NCBI GenBank assembly: GCA_964344685.1
Contig: CAYFOK010000011.1
Coordinates: 51,005 to 115,004 of the forward strand
DNA length: 64,000 bases
Direction: 5' to 3'
Source of the DNA: Scalindua sp964344685
Lineage (GTDB): Bacteria; Planctomycetota; Brocadiia; Brocadiales; Scalinduaceae
The notes beneath the pieces are model-generated. The model was given only the letters and a program-made list of their open reading frames with translations. It was not told the origin of the DNA and made no database searches. The stretch's first letter is position 1; each line of letters starts with the position of its first letter. Positions 26,787 through 36,942 of this stretch are shown in pieces. Made by a program: the position numbers and the translations under genes.

Positions 26787-28217
26787 TTAGAGTGGATCTG
26801 ACTTGAATTTGAATATTTGTGAATCTTTAATAAGGTCAGCGTTATAAAGGCCTTTTTCAATGAAGCAGTCGATGTATTTTCTATCAGTTTTCTGAATGTG
26901 GTCAGCCACCCACCGCTTTAGATATTCAAGTGTCTCCTTTGCAATTTGATAATCTGCATTAATTATCTTGTTAAAATTAGCAAATACACTTTCCATAAAA
27001 TAGTGGTGTTCGTTTCTATGTAATTGATAATCTGAAAAAAAGAACTTAAACATGTTGGCTTCTTCAGCTTTAAAATGCTTAAGAGCATAACCAATCATTT
27101 CATTTAATACGCTCCTTACTTCTTCTGGTTTATCATTGTTTTCTTTTGTAACAAGAACCTTATTGATAATATCAATAAATTTTTTGTGCTCTTCATCAAT
27201 AATTGATATGCCCACACTATATCTGTCATTTTCCCTTTCCATTTCCCTTTCCTTTTCCTCTCTACGTGGGTCATAAGGCCCTGAAAAGCGTATAAACTTT
27301 ATAAGCAGTTCCCTGTCAAAACAATTAGACATCTTTTCCTTCATCTCTTTAAGGGCATCGAACGGCCTTACTGCCTTTGCATATGGCCTGTTCGTAGTCA
27401 GCGCATCGTATACATCTATTATGCGAGCAATCTTACCGCTACGATGAATCTCATCTTTTTTGAGTCCGTAAGGATAACCAGTACCATCATCGTTCTCATG
27501 ATGTTGTAATGTTACTGTATATTCATCTGTAAAGCCATTTCCCGTCTCTTTTAGTATTTCGGCACCTATTTGCGGATGCTTTTTTATCTCTACAAATTCT
27601 TCCTCTGTCAATTTACCCTTTTTGTTCAGGATATCAGTGCTTATCCTGGTCTTTCCGACATCATGCAGAAGTATGCCAGTACAAAAATGCTTTAAATCAT
27701 CATCTCCGAAACCAAGCTCCTTTGCAAACAAAGTCCCTACTGCCGCAACATTCACCGAATGAGTATAGGTATAATATTCATGGTTTGCTATCTTAAGCAG
27801 GCCGTGTGCAGCTTTAGCATCTTTAAGAATATAGTCAACCATGTTGTAAGCAAACTTCTTCGTCCTCACGACATTGCCGACTCTAGGATCATCCATGAGG
27901 TCTTTGAGCAAGTTTGTAGCCGTGCTATATACGATCTTTGTCTTTTCATCGGAAGAAATTCTTGTATCAGATATGATATTTTGAAAATTAGATTCGAGGT
28001 ACTCATAATATTTCTGCCGATCCTCCTTTTTAATAAAAAGCCTGTTGATATTTTTTTTCAGCAGACTTTCTCTTTTATTATTACCAAAGAAAGCGTCACC
28101 TCTGCAATACAATACATAACTACTATTGCTGGTGGTTTTCACAAGTAAGTAAAGATCACAGCCGATTTTAGTATCAGTTTTTAAGCTGCTTGAGCTAACG
28201 GGCAAGTAATCAGACAT
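26787..28217 (-). CDS. HD-GYP phosphodiesterase fused to hemerythrin
   Basis: Predicted cyclic-di-GMP phosphodiesterase with a built-in O2/NO-binding domain. An N-terminal DUF3391-like region (about 1-115) precedes the HD-GYP domain: His153, HD at 185-186 (LLHDVGK), His214, HHE at 239-241 and GYP at 247-249, so the catalytic set is complete. After a Glu/Arg-rich linker (318-328) a hemerythrin domain fills 329-465 with EEHKK, HFKAEE, HRNEH and HIQKTD ligands. The paralogue at 43749-44738 stops at the linker, and a separate hemerythrin gene lies just upstream of it. The fusion suggests gas-controlled c-di-GMP turnover. Confidence 0.92.
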   Translation of the reverse strand: MSDYLPVSSSSLKTDTKIGCDLYLLVKTTSNSSYVLYCRGDAFFGNNKRESLLKKNINRLFIKKEDRQKYYEYLESNFQNIISDTRISSDEKTKIVYSTATNLLKDLMDDPRVGNVVRTKKFAYNMVDYILKDAKAAHGLLKIANHEYYTYTHSVNVAAVGTLFAKELGFGDDDLKHFCTGILLHDVGKTRISTDILNKKGKLTEEEFVEIKKHPQIGAEILKETGNGFTDEYTVTLQHHENDDGTGYPYGLKKDEIHRSGKIARIIDVYDALTTNRPYAKAVRPFDALKEMKEKMSNCFDRELLIKFIRFSGPYDPRREEKEREMERENDRYSVGISIIDEEHKKFIDIINKVLVTKENNDKPEEVRSVLNEMIGYALKHFKAEEANMFKFFFSDYQLHRNEHHYFMESVFANFNKIINADYQIAKETLEYLKRWVADHIQKTDRKYIDCFIEKGLYNADLIKDSQIFKFKSDPL

Positions 28218-28670
28218 TATATTTTTTTTAATCCTATCTGAGATTTAGCCAGTCATGAATTGGCAGTGTTTCGGGAATGGTCTACTAGTCATTTCTAGAA
28301 GACACCGGTCTGACCATTTAATGCGAATTATAATGAATTTTACGTTTTATCTTTTTGTGTAAAATTGACTTTTGTATTTTATCAGCTTCGTGAACATTGA
28401 AATCCAACCCGATATAATACACTTTCTGCACTAAATTAAGATATTAATGGGAATAAATCCGACACCAAAATATTTTTAGAAAAGACAAAATATTACTATT
28501 AAATTAACAATTGTCAAGATAATAATACAATATATTGTATATAATAATTATTTATAACCATATAATGTCAATTTGATGTGTAAACGGTGTTTAAGATGTA
28601 TGCTGACAAATTAGACTGGTGTCAATATTATCGATGGATTTAAGGAAATAAATGCAAGTGAAGCTATGCG
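28218..28670. other. Duplicated leader of HD-GYP gene
   Basis: No gene seen. Bases about 28240-28320 resemble those upstream of the second HD-GYP gene (about 44760-44835): both include TTGGCAG, CATTTC(T/C)AGAAGACAC and a following GGYC. The duplication that made the two HD-GYP genes therefore included upstream DNA. Confidence 0.5.
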
Positions 28671-28740
28671 ACCTTCAGCAAACAGGTCCTATCCTCGCCC
28701 AATAAGGGACTCCATATTTCATTACCAGCTTATAAAACCT
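28671..28740. repeat. 70-bp repeat copy A, left flank of adhesin locus
   Basis: The 70 bases 28671-28740 match 41380-41449 at 61 positions by eye. Both are in the same orientation and both are next to serine-recombinase C-terminal remnants. Together they bracket the 29.3-40.5 kb locus. Confidence 0.75.
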
Positions 28741-28781
28741 CTATATCTTCTTGTTCTGATTTGCCTTGAGGAGGTCCTAAC

Positions 28782-29135
28782 CTATGATGAAGTGCTTTTA
28801 AGTTCAGGAGAGTATTTAGTAAAGATAGAAAGTGGTTCTTGTAACTGTATATTAAGTTCCCTATCCAATAGTATTAGGTTCGAACCTAGGCATGCCAGTA
28901 TCTCCCTCTTGGCTACCAGATTACCAGGCTCAAATCGCTTCTTTGCTGTTTCTGCGAAAGTAAAGAGTTTTTCTGCATTATCCAACCAAGTGTCAAATCT
29001 GTGATTATTGTCAACTATCAGCTGTTCAAATCTTTGTTTCTCCTCAGTAAGTTTTTCTTTTCTTTGTATATACTCACTTGCATCCATCTCACCGTTTATA
29101 CGCATTTCAAAGAGTGAATCGAGGTTTATTTCCAA
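28782..29135 (-). pseudogene. Serine recombinase C-terminal remnant
   Basis: The 117-residue frame matches the C-terminal coiled coil of large serine recombinases: RINGEMDASEYIQRKEKLTEE, then LFTFAETAKKRFEPG, then KREILACLGSNLILLDREL. The catalytic Ser domain, recombinase domain and zinc ribbon are all absent, so this is the tail of a decayed gene. Related but more degraded stretches lie near 41380-41620, 43621-43661 and 45636-45745. No catalytic copy is in the window. Confidence 0.75.
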
Positions 29136-29263
29136 CGTCTGTTAATTACGAGTTATGTTACACTCCGCAAATATCTAAATATTGCAAGCTCACTTCGTTA
29201 AATATGGCTTTGGACATACCGAAACAAATAGGTTAAATCATTTGTTAGTAAATTAGGTTTAAC

Positions 29264-31423
29264 CTAAAAACTGCTTTCCCTGATTATTACTGAATTAACA
29301 AGGCGCCAGGTTCGTTTTATAATACTTTCTCTCTGTGCTACTAATTTTAATGTTCCCCGGGTAATCGATTTTAATGCGGTACCATCCATGTCTGGTTTCA
29401 GGATAACTCTATACAATGTTCCATGGGTTCTAAGTGTTCCATCTGGAGAGCGCACAACCGGAACGTCTCCTCCATAGATAGAGGCGAGCAAAGGCTCTTT
29501 CAACACTGCAGTGTTTGCACTGTCAATTTCAACAATAACAGCATCGACAGGTGAGTCATCCGGATTCTCCGGAAAGAATCTGCCAAGGCCGCCAATGCTT
29601 AAACTCTCCAAGTACTCTTCCTGTATATAGGTTTCAATCAGTGTCTGATTCTGATCAGCTAATAATAAAAGCGGAATTTTGCTGTTCACCCACCGGCCCT
29701 GAACCATTGAGTCTTCAATACGGACCACTTTGCCTTTAAAAGGTGCTTTGATCTGTAGTGACCGGAGCATATCGCTATAACCGTGATATTTTGCTTTTGC
29801 TTCAGCCAACTGTTCTTCTACTACCATAACATTTCCCAGAAGATAGGAGACCGTCTTATTTCGCTTAAGGTACCACTCCAATATACTTACCTTTAAAGCT
29901 GCCTGGTGTAAACTGTACTCCAGTTTTGGAGATTCAAGTGTAATAAGAACCTGTCCTCCATTTACATTATCCTCAGCCCGGACATTTACTTCAGCAATCC
30001 TGCCGGGTTCCGGGGCAAAAATGTGTGTATAAAGGGCCGGTCTGATAAAGGCATCTCTCTTGATGCTGTTTTGCCAGGGATAAATTAAAATACCGGCAGT
30101 AATAAGCAGAATAATAATAGTACGTATTAAGTGCATGTTTACAGTGAGTTGATTTCGTAGTTTATACCAGGCTTTGAACTCTTTCCAGACCGGGAGCATG
30201 AGAAACCAGACAATTTCCACAGTCATCAGGAAGATACCAAGTATCTTGAAGAAAAGGAAGTACACCATTAAAGCGATGGAAGTGAAAAGCACCGCTCTGT
30301 AGACCCAGACAGAAAAGGCGTATATGATCAGCCACATGCGTTTAACTGTTGGATAGGCTTCAGGAAGGGGAGTGTTAAATCCAAACAGAAATTTTTGCAG
30401 CCACCACTTACCAAAAGCGAAGGCTCGGCTCTGGAGGTTCGGCATTTCTAACCAGTCAGAAAGAAGATAATAGCCGTCAAAACGCATAAACGGGTTTAGA
30501 TTTAACATTAGAGTTGATAATGCACTTACTGTTGCGATAAAGAACGCAGCACTTTTTAAAGAGCCTTCCGGCAGAAAGCTCCATAAAAAGATCGCTATTA
30601 GTGCAAGACAAAGTTCCACGGTTACACCTGCTCCTGTAATCCAGAGGCGGGCTTTACGGGAAGAAAGCTTCCATGATTCAGTGGTATCGGTGTACAGGAG
30701 AGGTGCCAGGACAAGAAACGCAAGACCCATAGACGGTACCCTTACTCCATAATGCTTTGCGGTGAGGCCATGGCCAAATTCGTGCATAATCTTTACGAAA
30801 ATAATTGTTATTCCATACAGAAGTATACCTTCAAGGTTAAAGAAATAGAGAAAAGTGTGTTGAAACGATTCCCATTGTCTCGAAATAAGAAACAGGCCTG
30901 AAAATATCATTATTACAAACAATATTTTCATTGGTTTCGACACCAGACGTCTTGCAAATGGGAGTAGGAAGTCTAATAATTTGTCCGGTTTGATTAAAGG
31001 AATACGAAAAAAAAGATAACTCTGAAGCATTCTTGTCACTATCTTTCCTTTTCCAACCCTGGATTTTTGCAACAGATGGTTGGTGTGTTCTGTACTGCAA
31101 ATATCCAGTAATTGGTTACCCGTTAAAAACTGCAGAAAGTTTTTTACTGTACTTATGTCTATATTCAGTTTCTCTTTCTTATTAACCTTACTGCAAATCT
31201 CTTCACCTGTTATTCCCTCTCTCCAATGTGATAGGATTTTAAATTCTATCCAGCCGATGCGGAAAAAGACCTGTCGAACCTTATCAAACAGCGTCCATTC
31301 TGGTGAACCGTCTCTCGTTCTCGGAGCTTCCATAAGTTGTAAGTCCTTCCTCAGGGGAAGCAGGATTATCTTTTCTGCCTGTGAAAGAACTGCTCCTGAA
31401 TTTTTATTTATTGCAATGTCCAT
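29264..31423 (-). CDS. M50 site-2 protease fused to HlyD-type adaptor
   Basis: A 719-residue integral membrane protein. Residues about 42-107 form a small helical or winged-helix region resembling PqqD-type peptide-binding domains (FKILSHWREGITGEEICSKV pattern). The M50 metalloprotease core follows: HEFGH at 214-218 and the second ligand block NLNPFMRFDGYY (Asp316), with about six hydrophobic segments to about 455. A C-terminal HlyD-like part (about 470-700) shows two lipoyl-like halves (PGRIAEVNVRAEDNVNGGQ; LQIKAPFKGKVVRI). It directly follows the GAF-HlyD gene with no gap. Predicted role: intramembrane processing and/or coupling of an exported substrate to the adaptors. The PqqD-like assignment is tentative. 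Confidence 0.85.
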   Translation of the reverse strand: MDIAINKNSGAVLSQAEKIILLPLRKDLQLMEAPRTRDGSPEWTLFDKVRQVFFRIGWIEFKILSHWREGITGEEICSKVNKKEKLNIDISTVKNFLQFLTGNQLLDICSTEHTNHLLQKSRVGKGKIVTRMLQSYLFFRIPLIKPDKLLDFLLPFARRLVSKPMKILFVIMIFSGLFLISRQWESFQHTFLYFFNLEGILLYGITIIFVKIMHEFGHGLTAKHYGVRVPSMGLAFLVLAPLLYTDTTESWKLSSRKARLWITGAGVTVELCLALIAIFLWSFLPEGSLKSAAFFIATVSALSTLMLNLNPFMRFDGYYLLSDWLEMPNLQSRAFAFGKWWLQKFLFGFNTPLPEAYPTVKRMWLIIYAFSVWVYRAVLFTSIALMVYFLFFKILGIFLMTVEIVWFLMLPVWKEFKAWYKLRNQLTVNMHLIRTIIILLITAGILIYPWQNSIKRDAFIRPALYTHIFAPEPGRIAEVNVRAEDNVNGGQVLITLESPKLEYSLHQAALKVSILEWYLKRNKTVSYLLGNVMVVEEQLAEAKAKYHGYSDMLRSLQIKAPFKGKVVRIEDSMVQGRWVNSKIPLLLLADQNQTLIETYIQEEYLESLSIGGLGRFFPENPDDSPVDAVIVEIDSANTAVLKEPLLASIYGGDVPVVRSPDGTLRTHGTLYRVILKPDMDGTALKSITRGTLKLVAQRESIIKRTWRLVNSVIIRESSF

Positions 31424-32797
31424 TTACCATCCGAAAAAACGTCTTACAGCTGACATGGGGCGTCTGAAAATATAATAAAAAAGCGTTACTTTCTTACCAT
31501 AGAGTTTTACTGTTGCTTTCAGACCGATACGAGGTCTAGCTGTTTTATCTGTAAAAGCTGCCCTCAGTTGGAAAGAGAGGATATCATCCGGAGATGCCTG
31601 TGCCTCAAAACTGAACTGCTGCAGGGATGCTTCAAGTGGGTTTGTGGGGTTTACGTTTAAGAAAGAGCGGACCCTGGCGTCTGTTTCCATATTAATGGCA
31701 TTATCCACAGGTAACCATATCTGCAGTTCTGTTTCATCAGGGTTTGCCAGGGTAATGATTTTCTCTCCCACTAATACCGGTCTTCCCAACCAGTCATTAT
31801 GGTCACTGAATATTGCAATGCCGTCTATCGGAGAGCGTATTACAATTCGTTCCAGCAGATCGGATGAGTATGCGACCTCCGCCTCTTTTTGTTCCAGAAG
31901 CGATTTTAAAACAGGGATCCTGGCCTTACTTTCAGGGTCGGAGAACGATTTCTGTACGGCACTCTTATAATTCGCCTTTGTTACTGCTAATGCTTTTTTC
32001 GAGATAATATGATTGTTTTTTATGTCCCGGTCTTCAAGACTAAAGAGTTTCTGGTCTTTCTCAACCGTCTCATTAGGCTGAACATAAAACTCTTTGACAA
32101 TACCATCAACAGGAGGACTTATAATATGGGGATTTGCAGGTACAACTTCAGCCGGGGCTATGACAGTCTGGTTGACCGGCAGAAACATAAGGGCAATAAT
32201 AGCCAGAGAAACGGAGACCCTGATAGTTCTGTTTTGCAACACCCGTAAAGACCGGTTTAACCGGTTTTTCCATGAGATATTTCTTTTTTCAAGAGCGCCC
32301 CAAGCGTGTGCATAGGCGTCTGCGAGGAACTCAAGTCGTGTGATTTCTGCCTGGTTCCATTCTCTCTCTCGTGTTAACAGCAGTCCGCCAATCATATCTC
32401 CCTTACCATTTATAAATGGGCACCAGAGTGGATTGTGGAGTAAAGTTTCATCCCATGCAGGAAAAATTTCTGGAGAGAAATCCTCTTTTTTCAGTTTTAC
32501 AATTTTTTTTGCTTCTTTTGTGAGGGAGAAGTCATCCAGCAGTTGATGGAGATGTTGAAAGTATGGCGACGAGGTATCAGGATGAGAAACACCGGAAACA
32601 ACCCGTGTACGGTTTTTCCCTGTTGCAGTAGTAATCCATAAAGTCGCCTGCTCGTAGAACAAGATGTGCCGGGTTTCATTTGTAATGATAAATTGCAGCT
32701 CATCCAATTTTTTTGCCTGGCGGGCGGTTTTCTCAAGCCTGAGGAGAGAAACAAAATTTCTTACTATTTCTTCAGATTGACCGTTCTTTTCATTCAT
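31424..32797 (-). CDS. GAF-like domain fused to membrane HlyD-type adaptor
   Basis: A 457-residue protein with an N-terminal cytoplasmic GAF-like domain (about 15-170; LRHILFYEQATLWIT-like strand and MIGGLLLTRERE typical of GAF). One membrane segment follows (about 193-208). The periplasmic HlyD-type domain has lipoyl halves (ISPPVDGIVKEFYVQPNE; IVIRSPIDGIAIFSDH) around a coiled-coil hairpin. GAF domains sense small molecules, so this adaptor could gate export from the cytoplasmic side. The stop codon is followed immediately by the ATG of the M50 gene, so the two are translationally coupled. Confidence 0.83.
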   Translation of the reverse strand: MNEKNGQSEEIVRNFVSLLRLEKTARQAKKLDELQFIITNETRHILFYEQATLWITTATGKNRTRVVSGVSHPDTSSPYFQHLHQLLDDFSLTKEAKKIVKLKKEDFSPEIFPAWDETLLHNPLWCPFINGKGDMIGGLLLTREREWNQAEITRLEFLADAYAHAWGALEKRNISWKNRLNRSLRVLQNRTIRVSVSLAIIALMFLPVNQTVIAPAEVVPANPHIISPPVDGIVKEFYVQPNETVEKDQKLFSLEDRDIKNNHIISKKALAVTKANYKSAVQKSFSDPESKARIPVLKSLLEQKEAEVAYSSDLLERIVIRSPIDGIAIFSDHNDWLGRPVLVGEKIITLANPDETELQIWLPVDNAINMETDARVRSFLNVNPTNPLEASLQQFSFEAQASPDDILSFQLRAAFTDKTARPRIGLKATVKLYGKKVTLFYYIFRRPMSAVRRFFGW

Positions 32798-32875
32798 AAA
32801 CCACTACGTTGTAAAATTCTGATTTCAAATTCTTCACTTCAGCTGTTTTAATTAATTTTAGTGTGCTGTACATGA

Positions 32876-33640
32876 TCAATGATCAACACTGGCAGCATGT
32901 TTATTAAAAGTTGCTATTCCGCTCATTCCAGCTATTAATTCCTCGTGTTCATTTGAAAATATTCCATGGACCTCAATAGTCTGGCTTACCGCATCAACTT
33001 TTCCAACAAGTCTTGAAATATTTGCTGAATAGGTCTTGCCTGTTTCTTCAATAGTAACTGTAAAAGGAGTATTCGGCTTCAACCACCTGATCCAGAGAGA
33101 AGGGATGAAGAGCTGTATCTCTGGTGTTTCCAGATCTATAATATCCAGTAATTTCTGGCCTTTTGTGACTGATTCGTGTGGTTGTATATGAACATTGGTT
33201 ACGCATCCGTCAAACGGTGCTTTGATAGCACAGTATTTTAAGGTTGATTTTACAATGCTAAGGTCTGCTTTTGCCCTTTTGACGTCTGCCTCAGAAATCT
33301 TTACATCAAGCTTGCTAGTAGAGTGCATCTGCAGGAGCATGGTATTTGAACTATAGGTGGCTTCTGCTTTAGCCAGCTCAGCCTCCGCTTTTTTCAATTG
33401 AGAAAGGTGAATAGCATCGTCAAATTTCACCAGCACTTCACCCATTTTAAACTGGTCTCCACTTTTAAAGGGAATATTTGTGATCTTACCAGCCAACTGG
33501 CTTGACATAGTTGCTTCAGATTGCGGTACAAGCAGGGCGCGGGATTCTAATGGTTCATCAGCAGTAATAATTGTTATACCGGTTAAAAGCGGATAAACAA
33601 GAGACAAACATAATAAAATGATGTTTTTGGTATATGTCAT
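32876..33640 (-). CDS. HlyD-type periplasmic adaptor
   Basis: A 254-residue membrane-fusion protein. An N-terminal signal or anchor (about 6-27) is followed by a lipoyl half (QLAGKITNIPFKSGDQFKMGEVL), a short coiled coil (about 75-125), the second lipoyl half (CAIKAPFDGCVTNVHIQPHE) and a beta-barrel region (about 165-245). It is shorter than typical RND or ABC adaptors. It lies 78 bases upstream of the GAF-HlyD gene. It should bridge the inner-membrane components and the TolC-like channel encoded next door. Confidence 0.87.
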   Translation of the reverse strand: MTYTKNIILLCLSLVYPLLTGITIITADEPLESRALLVPQSEATMSSQLAGKITNIPFKSGDQFKMGEVLVKFDDAIHLSQLKKAEAELAKAEATYSSNTMLLQMHSTSKLDVKISEADVKRAKADLSIVKSTLKYCAIKAPFDGCVTNVHIQPHESVTKGQKLLDIIDLETPEIQLFIPSLWIRWLKPNTPFTVTIEETGKTYSANISRLVGKVDAVSQTIEVHGIFSNEHEELIAGMSGIATFNKHAASVDH

Positions 33641-33908
33641 ATATTTGCTTTCTTTTATATCCTTTACGCCCGTGCATTTGTATCAGCTACGGATATTTAA
33701 GTAAGTAAACTAAAGTTTAAAGTGAACTTATGACTGCAAGTAGGCAAGTAATGTGTCTGAAGTTAATGAGTAACACGCTTACTAATAAATCACAAAACTC
33801 AACTTCTGGTGCTTATCCATTCCTCCCTCTTGCTTCTCATTCCCAATATTCAATGTAAATCCTCTAGCCTTTTTGTATGCCCCACCCCCCAGCACTACAT
33901 CTTAAGAC

Positions 33909-35477
33909 CTAGTTAAAAGCTTTATCTAATACTGCTTTTATTTTGTCTTTAAAGTTGTCGTCTGATCGGTTTTCACTCTTTACTTTTGTGTTATGCTGTT
34001 CACCCTCAAATACCAGTTTTTCCTCCATACTTGCCTTCACTGCCGCTGCCAGTGTAGGAATATCGTATCCCTCAACCCCGTCAGGTATTCTATCCTGACC
34101 GATAGAATGGTAAATACGAGCTGCCGCAACCTGAAGTTCAGCATAGGTTAACCCACTTTGCATCTTAGCGCTTAGCTTTCGCATTCTGCTTAAAATAAAT
34201 TGCAACTCATCAATAGCATCAGCCTTCTTTGCAGCTTCAACCTGTGCCACAATTCTGTTCTTTACATAATGCTGCTTTTCTGCTAAATGATAGCTTTGCA
34301 GCGACTGCTCATAATTCTGGATGGAGAGATGAACCTGGGTAATAATATTCATACTTATCGCTAACCTGCGCACATCCTCAAGATCTCTTATGGTTTTTGC
34401 ATATTTCCATCTAAAAGGCCCTGACAACATATTTACCAGATTATAGGTCAGGCGAGCGGTAAGTTCATTCCAGTAAGGATTAAAGGTAAAGTCGTTGGCA
34501 GTATAATTCCTGGATTTGTTTAACTCAATTCCCGGTAGCATTTGTAATATTGCCTTTCTGACCTCCAGTCGGCTGATCCGTCTCCTATAATCTGCCTCGT
34601 GCAATTCAGAGCGGTTTAACAGTGCAGCTTCTTCAAGTGAAGCAATCGATCCAGTAGGGATAACAGGCAGTGTTTTTTTTTCAGGAATTACGACTTCATA
34701 CTTAGTCCCTATTTTCAGACTCATTAACGATGAGAGTTGATACATGGAGCGCATCATCTGTTTATCAAAATCCAACAGCTTCTGTTTGAGATCAAGCAGA
34801 GACTGCTGGTTCTGAAGGGCACTTATCGGTGGTTGAAGCAGTTCTGCTTCTATCTTCTCAGCCCGTTTGATAGCGGCCAGAGTGTCCTTAAGAATTTCCT
34901 CGTAATCTTTCTTCACTGACTGAACAGCTGCAACTCTCCAGTAGGCATCTATTACATCATAAACAATGTTTTGAATTGCTTTTCTTCTGAGCTCATCTGC
35001 AATAAGTACCTGATTTGCCTGTTGCTTTGCCCTCACATAACTAACTCCAAAATCAAGGATATTCCATGAAAAGACTATAGATCTATCATCATATTTCCTC
35101 TCCTGTGAGGTTGACGCTTCCAGAGATTGTGAACCGTCAAGCAGAGATGTACTGGTGGCTCCGGTAAACTCACTGCGGCTATGGTAGCCTGCATTAGCGG
35201 TCAATGTAGGAAGCAGGTCTAATCTAGTTATGTTGAGGGAGCCTTTTTCTACCGCCTCCTCCATTAAACTTGTCCTGTAGTCAAGATTGTATCTCAAAGT
35301 CCTTGCAATCGCTTCGTAAAGTGTCACAGGGCCTTTGAGCTCCTCCTGATCCTTATACATGTTCTGGAGATCATTTGTTAGCCGTAACCTCATCTCCTTT
35401 TCTGTAATTGGTGTCGGCCTGAGAATACACGCACTTAACAGCAAAGCGCACATAATAGAACTTATTATATTCTTCAT
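33909..35477 (-). CDS. TolC-family outer membrane lipoprotein
   Basis: A 522-residue outer-membrane channel candidate. The signal peptide ends in a lipobox (LLLSAC, Cys17). The body shows the TolC/OMF pattern: long helical stretches with VTLYEAIARTLRYNLDYR near the start, LLPTLTANAGYHSR in the first barrel region, and a second internal repeat after about 260 with ALLNRSELHEADYRRRI. It is the only channel-type gene in the locus, upstream of the adaptors on the same strand. A G9 tract lies just upstream (35537-35545). Export through it would need the three HlyD-type proteins; no ABC or RND pump is present. Confidence 0.86.
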   Translation of the reverse strand: MKNIISSIMCALLLSACILRPTPITEKEMRLRLTNDLQNMYKDQEELKGPVTLYEAIARTLRYNLDYRTSLMEEAVEKGSLNITRLDLLPTLTANAGYHSRSEFTGATSTSLLDGSQSLEASTSQERKYDDRSIVFSWNILDFGVSYVRAKQQANQVLIADELRRKAIQNIVYDVIDAYWRVAAVQSVKKDYEEILKDTLAAIKRAEKIEAELLQPPISALQNQQSLLDLKQKLLDFDKQMMRSMYQLSSLMSLKIGTKYEVVIPEKKTLPVIPTGSIASLEEAALLNRSELHEADYRRRISRLEVRKAILQMLPGIELNKSRNYTANDFTFNPYWNELTARLTYNLVNMLSGPFRWKYAKTIRDLEDVRRLAISMNIITQVHLSIQNYEQSLQSYHLAEKQHYVKNRIVAQVEAAKKADAIDELQFILSRMRKLSAKMQSGLTYAELQVAAARIYHSIGQDRIPDGVEGYDIPTLAAAVKASMEEKLVFEGEQHNTKVKSENRSDDNFKDKIKAVLDKAFN

Positions 35478-35536
35478 TTACTCAACTTTTCTCTGTAACT
35501 ACATATTTTACTGGATGCAGCAGGATAAGACTTTTA

Positions 35537-35545
35537 GGGGGGGGG
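35537..35545 (+). repeat. G9 homopolymer tract upstream of tolC-like gene
   Basis: Nine G (nine C on the coding strand) 60 bases before the TolC-like ATG and 84 bases after the adhesin stop. It sits where slippage could change promoter spacing or a leader. Confidence 0.8.
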
Positions 35546-35628
35546 TACGGATTAGAATTTAGGTTTCCGTATTATTAGTTCCAACTACCTGTCAGCAGCA
35601 CAATTCTCTGTCATGGCCATACTTTCTC

Positions 35629-36942
35629 TTATGCTGTTTTCAAGAACGCTTCAACCAGTTTGTTCACATCAATATCAAACTTGTTGGCCTTTCTGTATAT
35701 CTGTTCTTGAAGAGTTAAAACTTCCTTCCCCATCACCCTGGCAATTCTCTCTCTCTCATTTCTTTTCAGCTTAGAAGTGTTTTTCCCTGTCCCCTGTTCC
35801 TTGGCATCCTCTTTTTCATTGTTTTCACTGCCTTCGTTGTCATCGTTGCTTTCACTGCCATCGTTGCCACCATCGCCTTCATTATCTTCAATGGGCACAG
35901 GAGTGCCCTCTTTATTTTTACTTTTATCCTCAGTATCACCCTCTTCCCCCTTATCTCCTTCAGCTTTCTTTTCGCCGTCATTAACTACACTTTGTGTATG
36001 GGTTATTGCTCCGGTGACAGTATTAACAGTTATTGTCCCCTTAATTACGTTTCCTGCTGAATCCTTAACAGTGTATGAAAAGGAATCGGTCCCTTCAAAT
36101 CCTATTTTTGCTGAATAGACAAATCCTCCCTCACTGTCGTATGAGACCGTACCGTTTTGAGGCATGCTTTCAAGTTTCACTACGACCTCTTCCCGTTCCC
36201 CTTCTTCAGATGTATCACCATCTTCTTCGATTTGAATTTTTGTCTCAACTTTAATTCCTATCACATTTGTCATTATAAACTGCTTTGCACCTGAGTTCGC
36301 TGTCTGGACAATTGCCTGTGAAACTGTTAAAACAGGTTTGGATTCGCTTTTGGTATCAGTTTTGGTGTCAGTTTTAGTGTCAGTCTTAGTATCAGTCTTA
36401 GTATCAGTTTTAGTGTCAGTTTTATTATTAGTATTAGTATTGGTATTGGTATTGGTATTATTACTATCATCTTTGGTATCTTTTATTGGTTGAGGTGTAT
36501 CCTTAGGTGGATTTGTGTTCAGCAGGTTTACCAGTTCTTTCTTTTTAGTTTCTGTTTTTTTGCTCACTGTAACCGTGGTATTGGCAGTTGCAGAAGTACC
36601 TCCGTCTCCATCTGTCATCGTAAAACCCACTGTTCGTGAACTGGCAGTCGGGTTGTTAGTATTTGTATTTTCATAGGTAATGTTCTTTATTAACGCAGTT
36701 ACTGCCGCCGTAGTAGCATTAGAGTTAAAGGTTATTACCAGGTTATCTGTACCGGTACCTCCTGTAAATGTACCAATCGTAATACCTCCATAGGTGATGT
36801 TGTTGCCATTAATTCCGATCTGTCCGACACCTGTTCCGGTGTTTTTTATAGCCAGCTTGTCTTCACCGGATACACGATTAGCGGAGATAGATACAGTCAG
36901 AGTACCGGTATCAAAATTTGTTGAATCAACGTCAGTCACCAA
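35629..36942 (-). pseudogene. C-terminal part of split adhesin
   Basis: In the same frame as the adhesin gene upstream and continuous with it except for TAA at 37072-37074. It contains the end of the third 160-residue repeat, a Thr/Asn/Lys-rich linker (NTNTNTNT, then six TDTK units), a Bap/VCBS-like beta domain (about 235-315; NGTVSYDSEGGFVYSAK), an acidic Gly/Glu/Asp-rich linker, and a basic helical C-terminus (SKLKRNERERIARVMG to FLKTA). The first start-like codon, TTG at 36942, has no ribosome site and lies mid-repeat, so independent translation is unlikely. It is either dead or reached by stop readthrough. Confidence 0.75.
36354..36430 (-). repeat. 12-bp in-frame repeat (TDTK)
   Basis: A run of 12-bp units encodes Thr-Asp-Thr-Lys about six times, followed on the gene's upstream side by a Thr/Asn alternation at about 36430-36465. 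Low-complexity linkers like these expand and contract easily. Confidence 0.85.
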
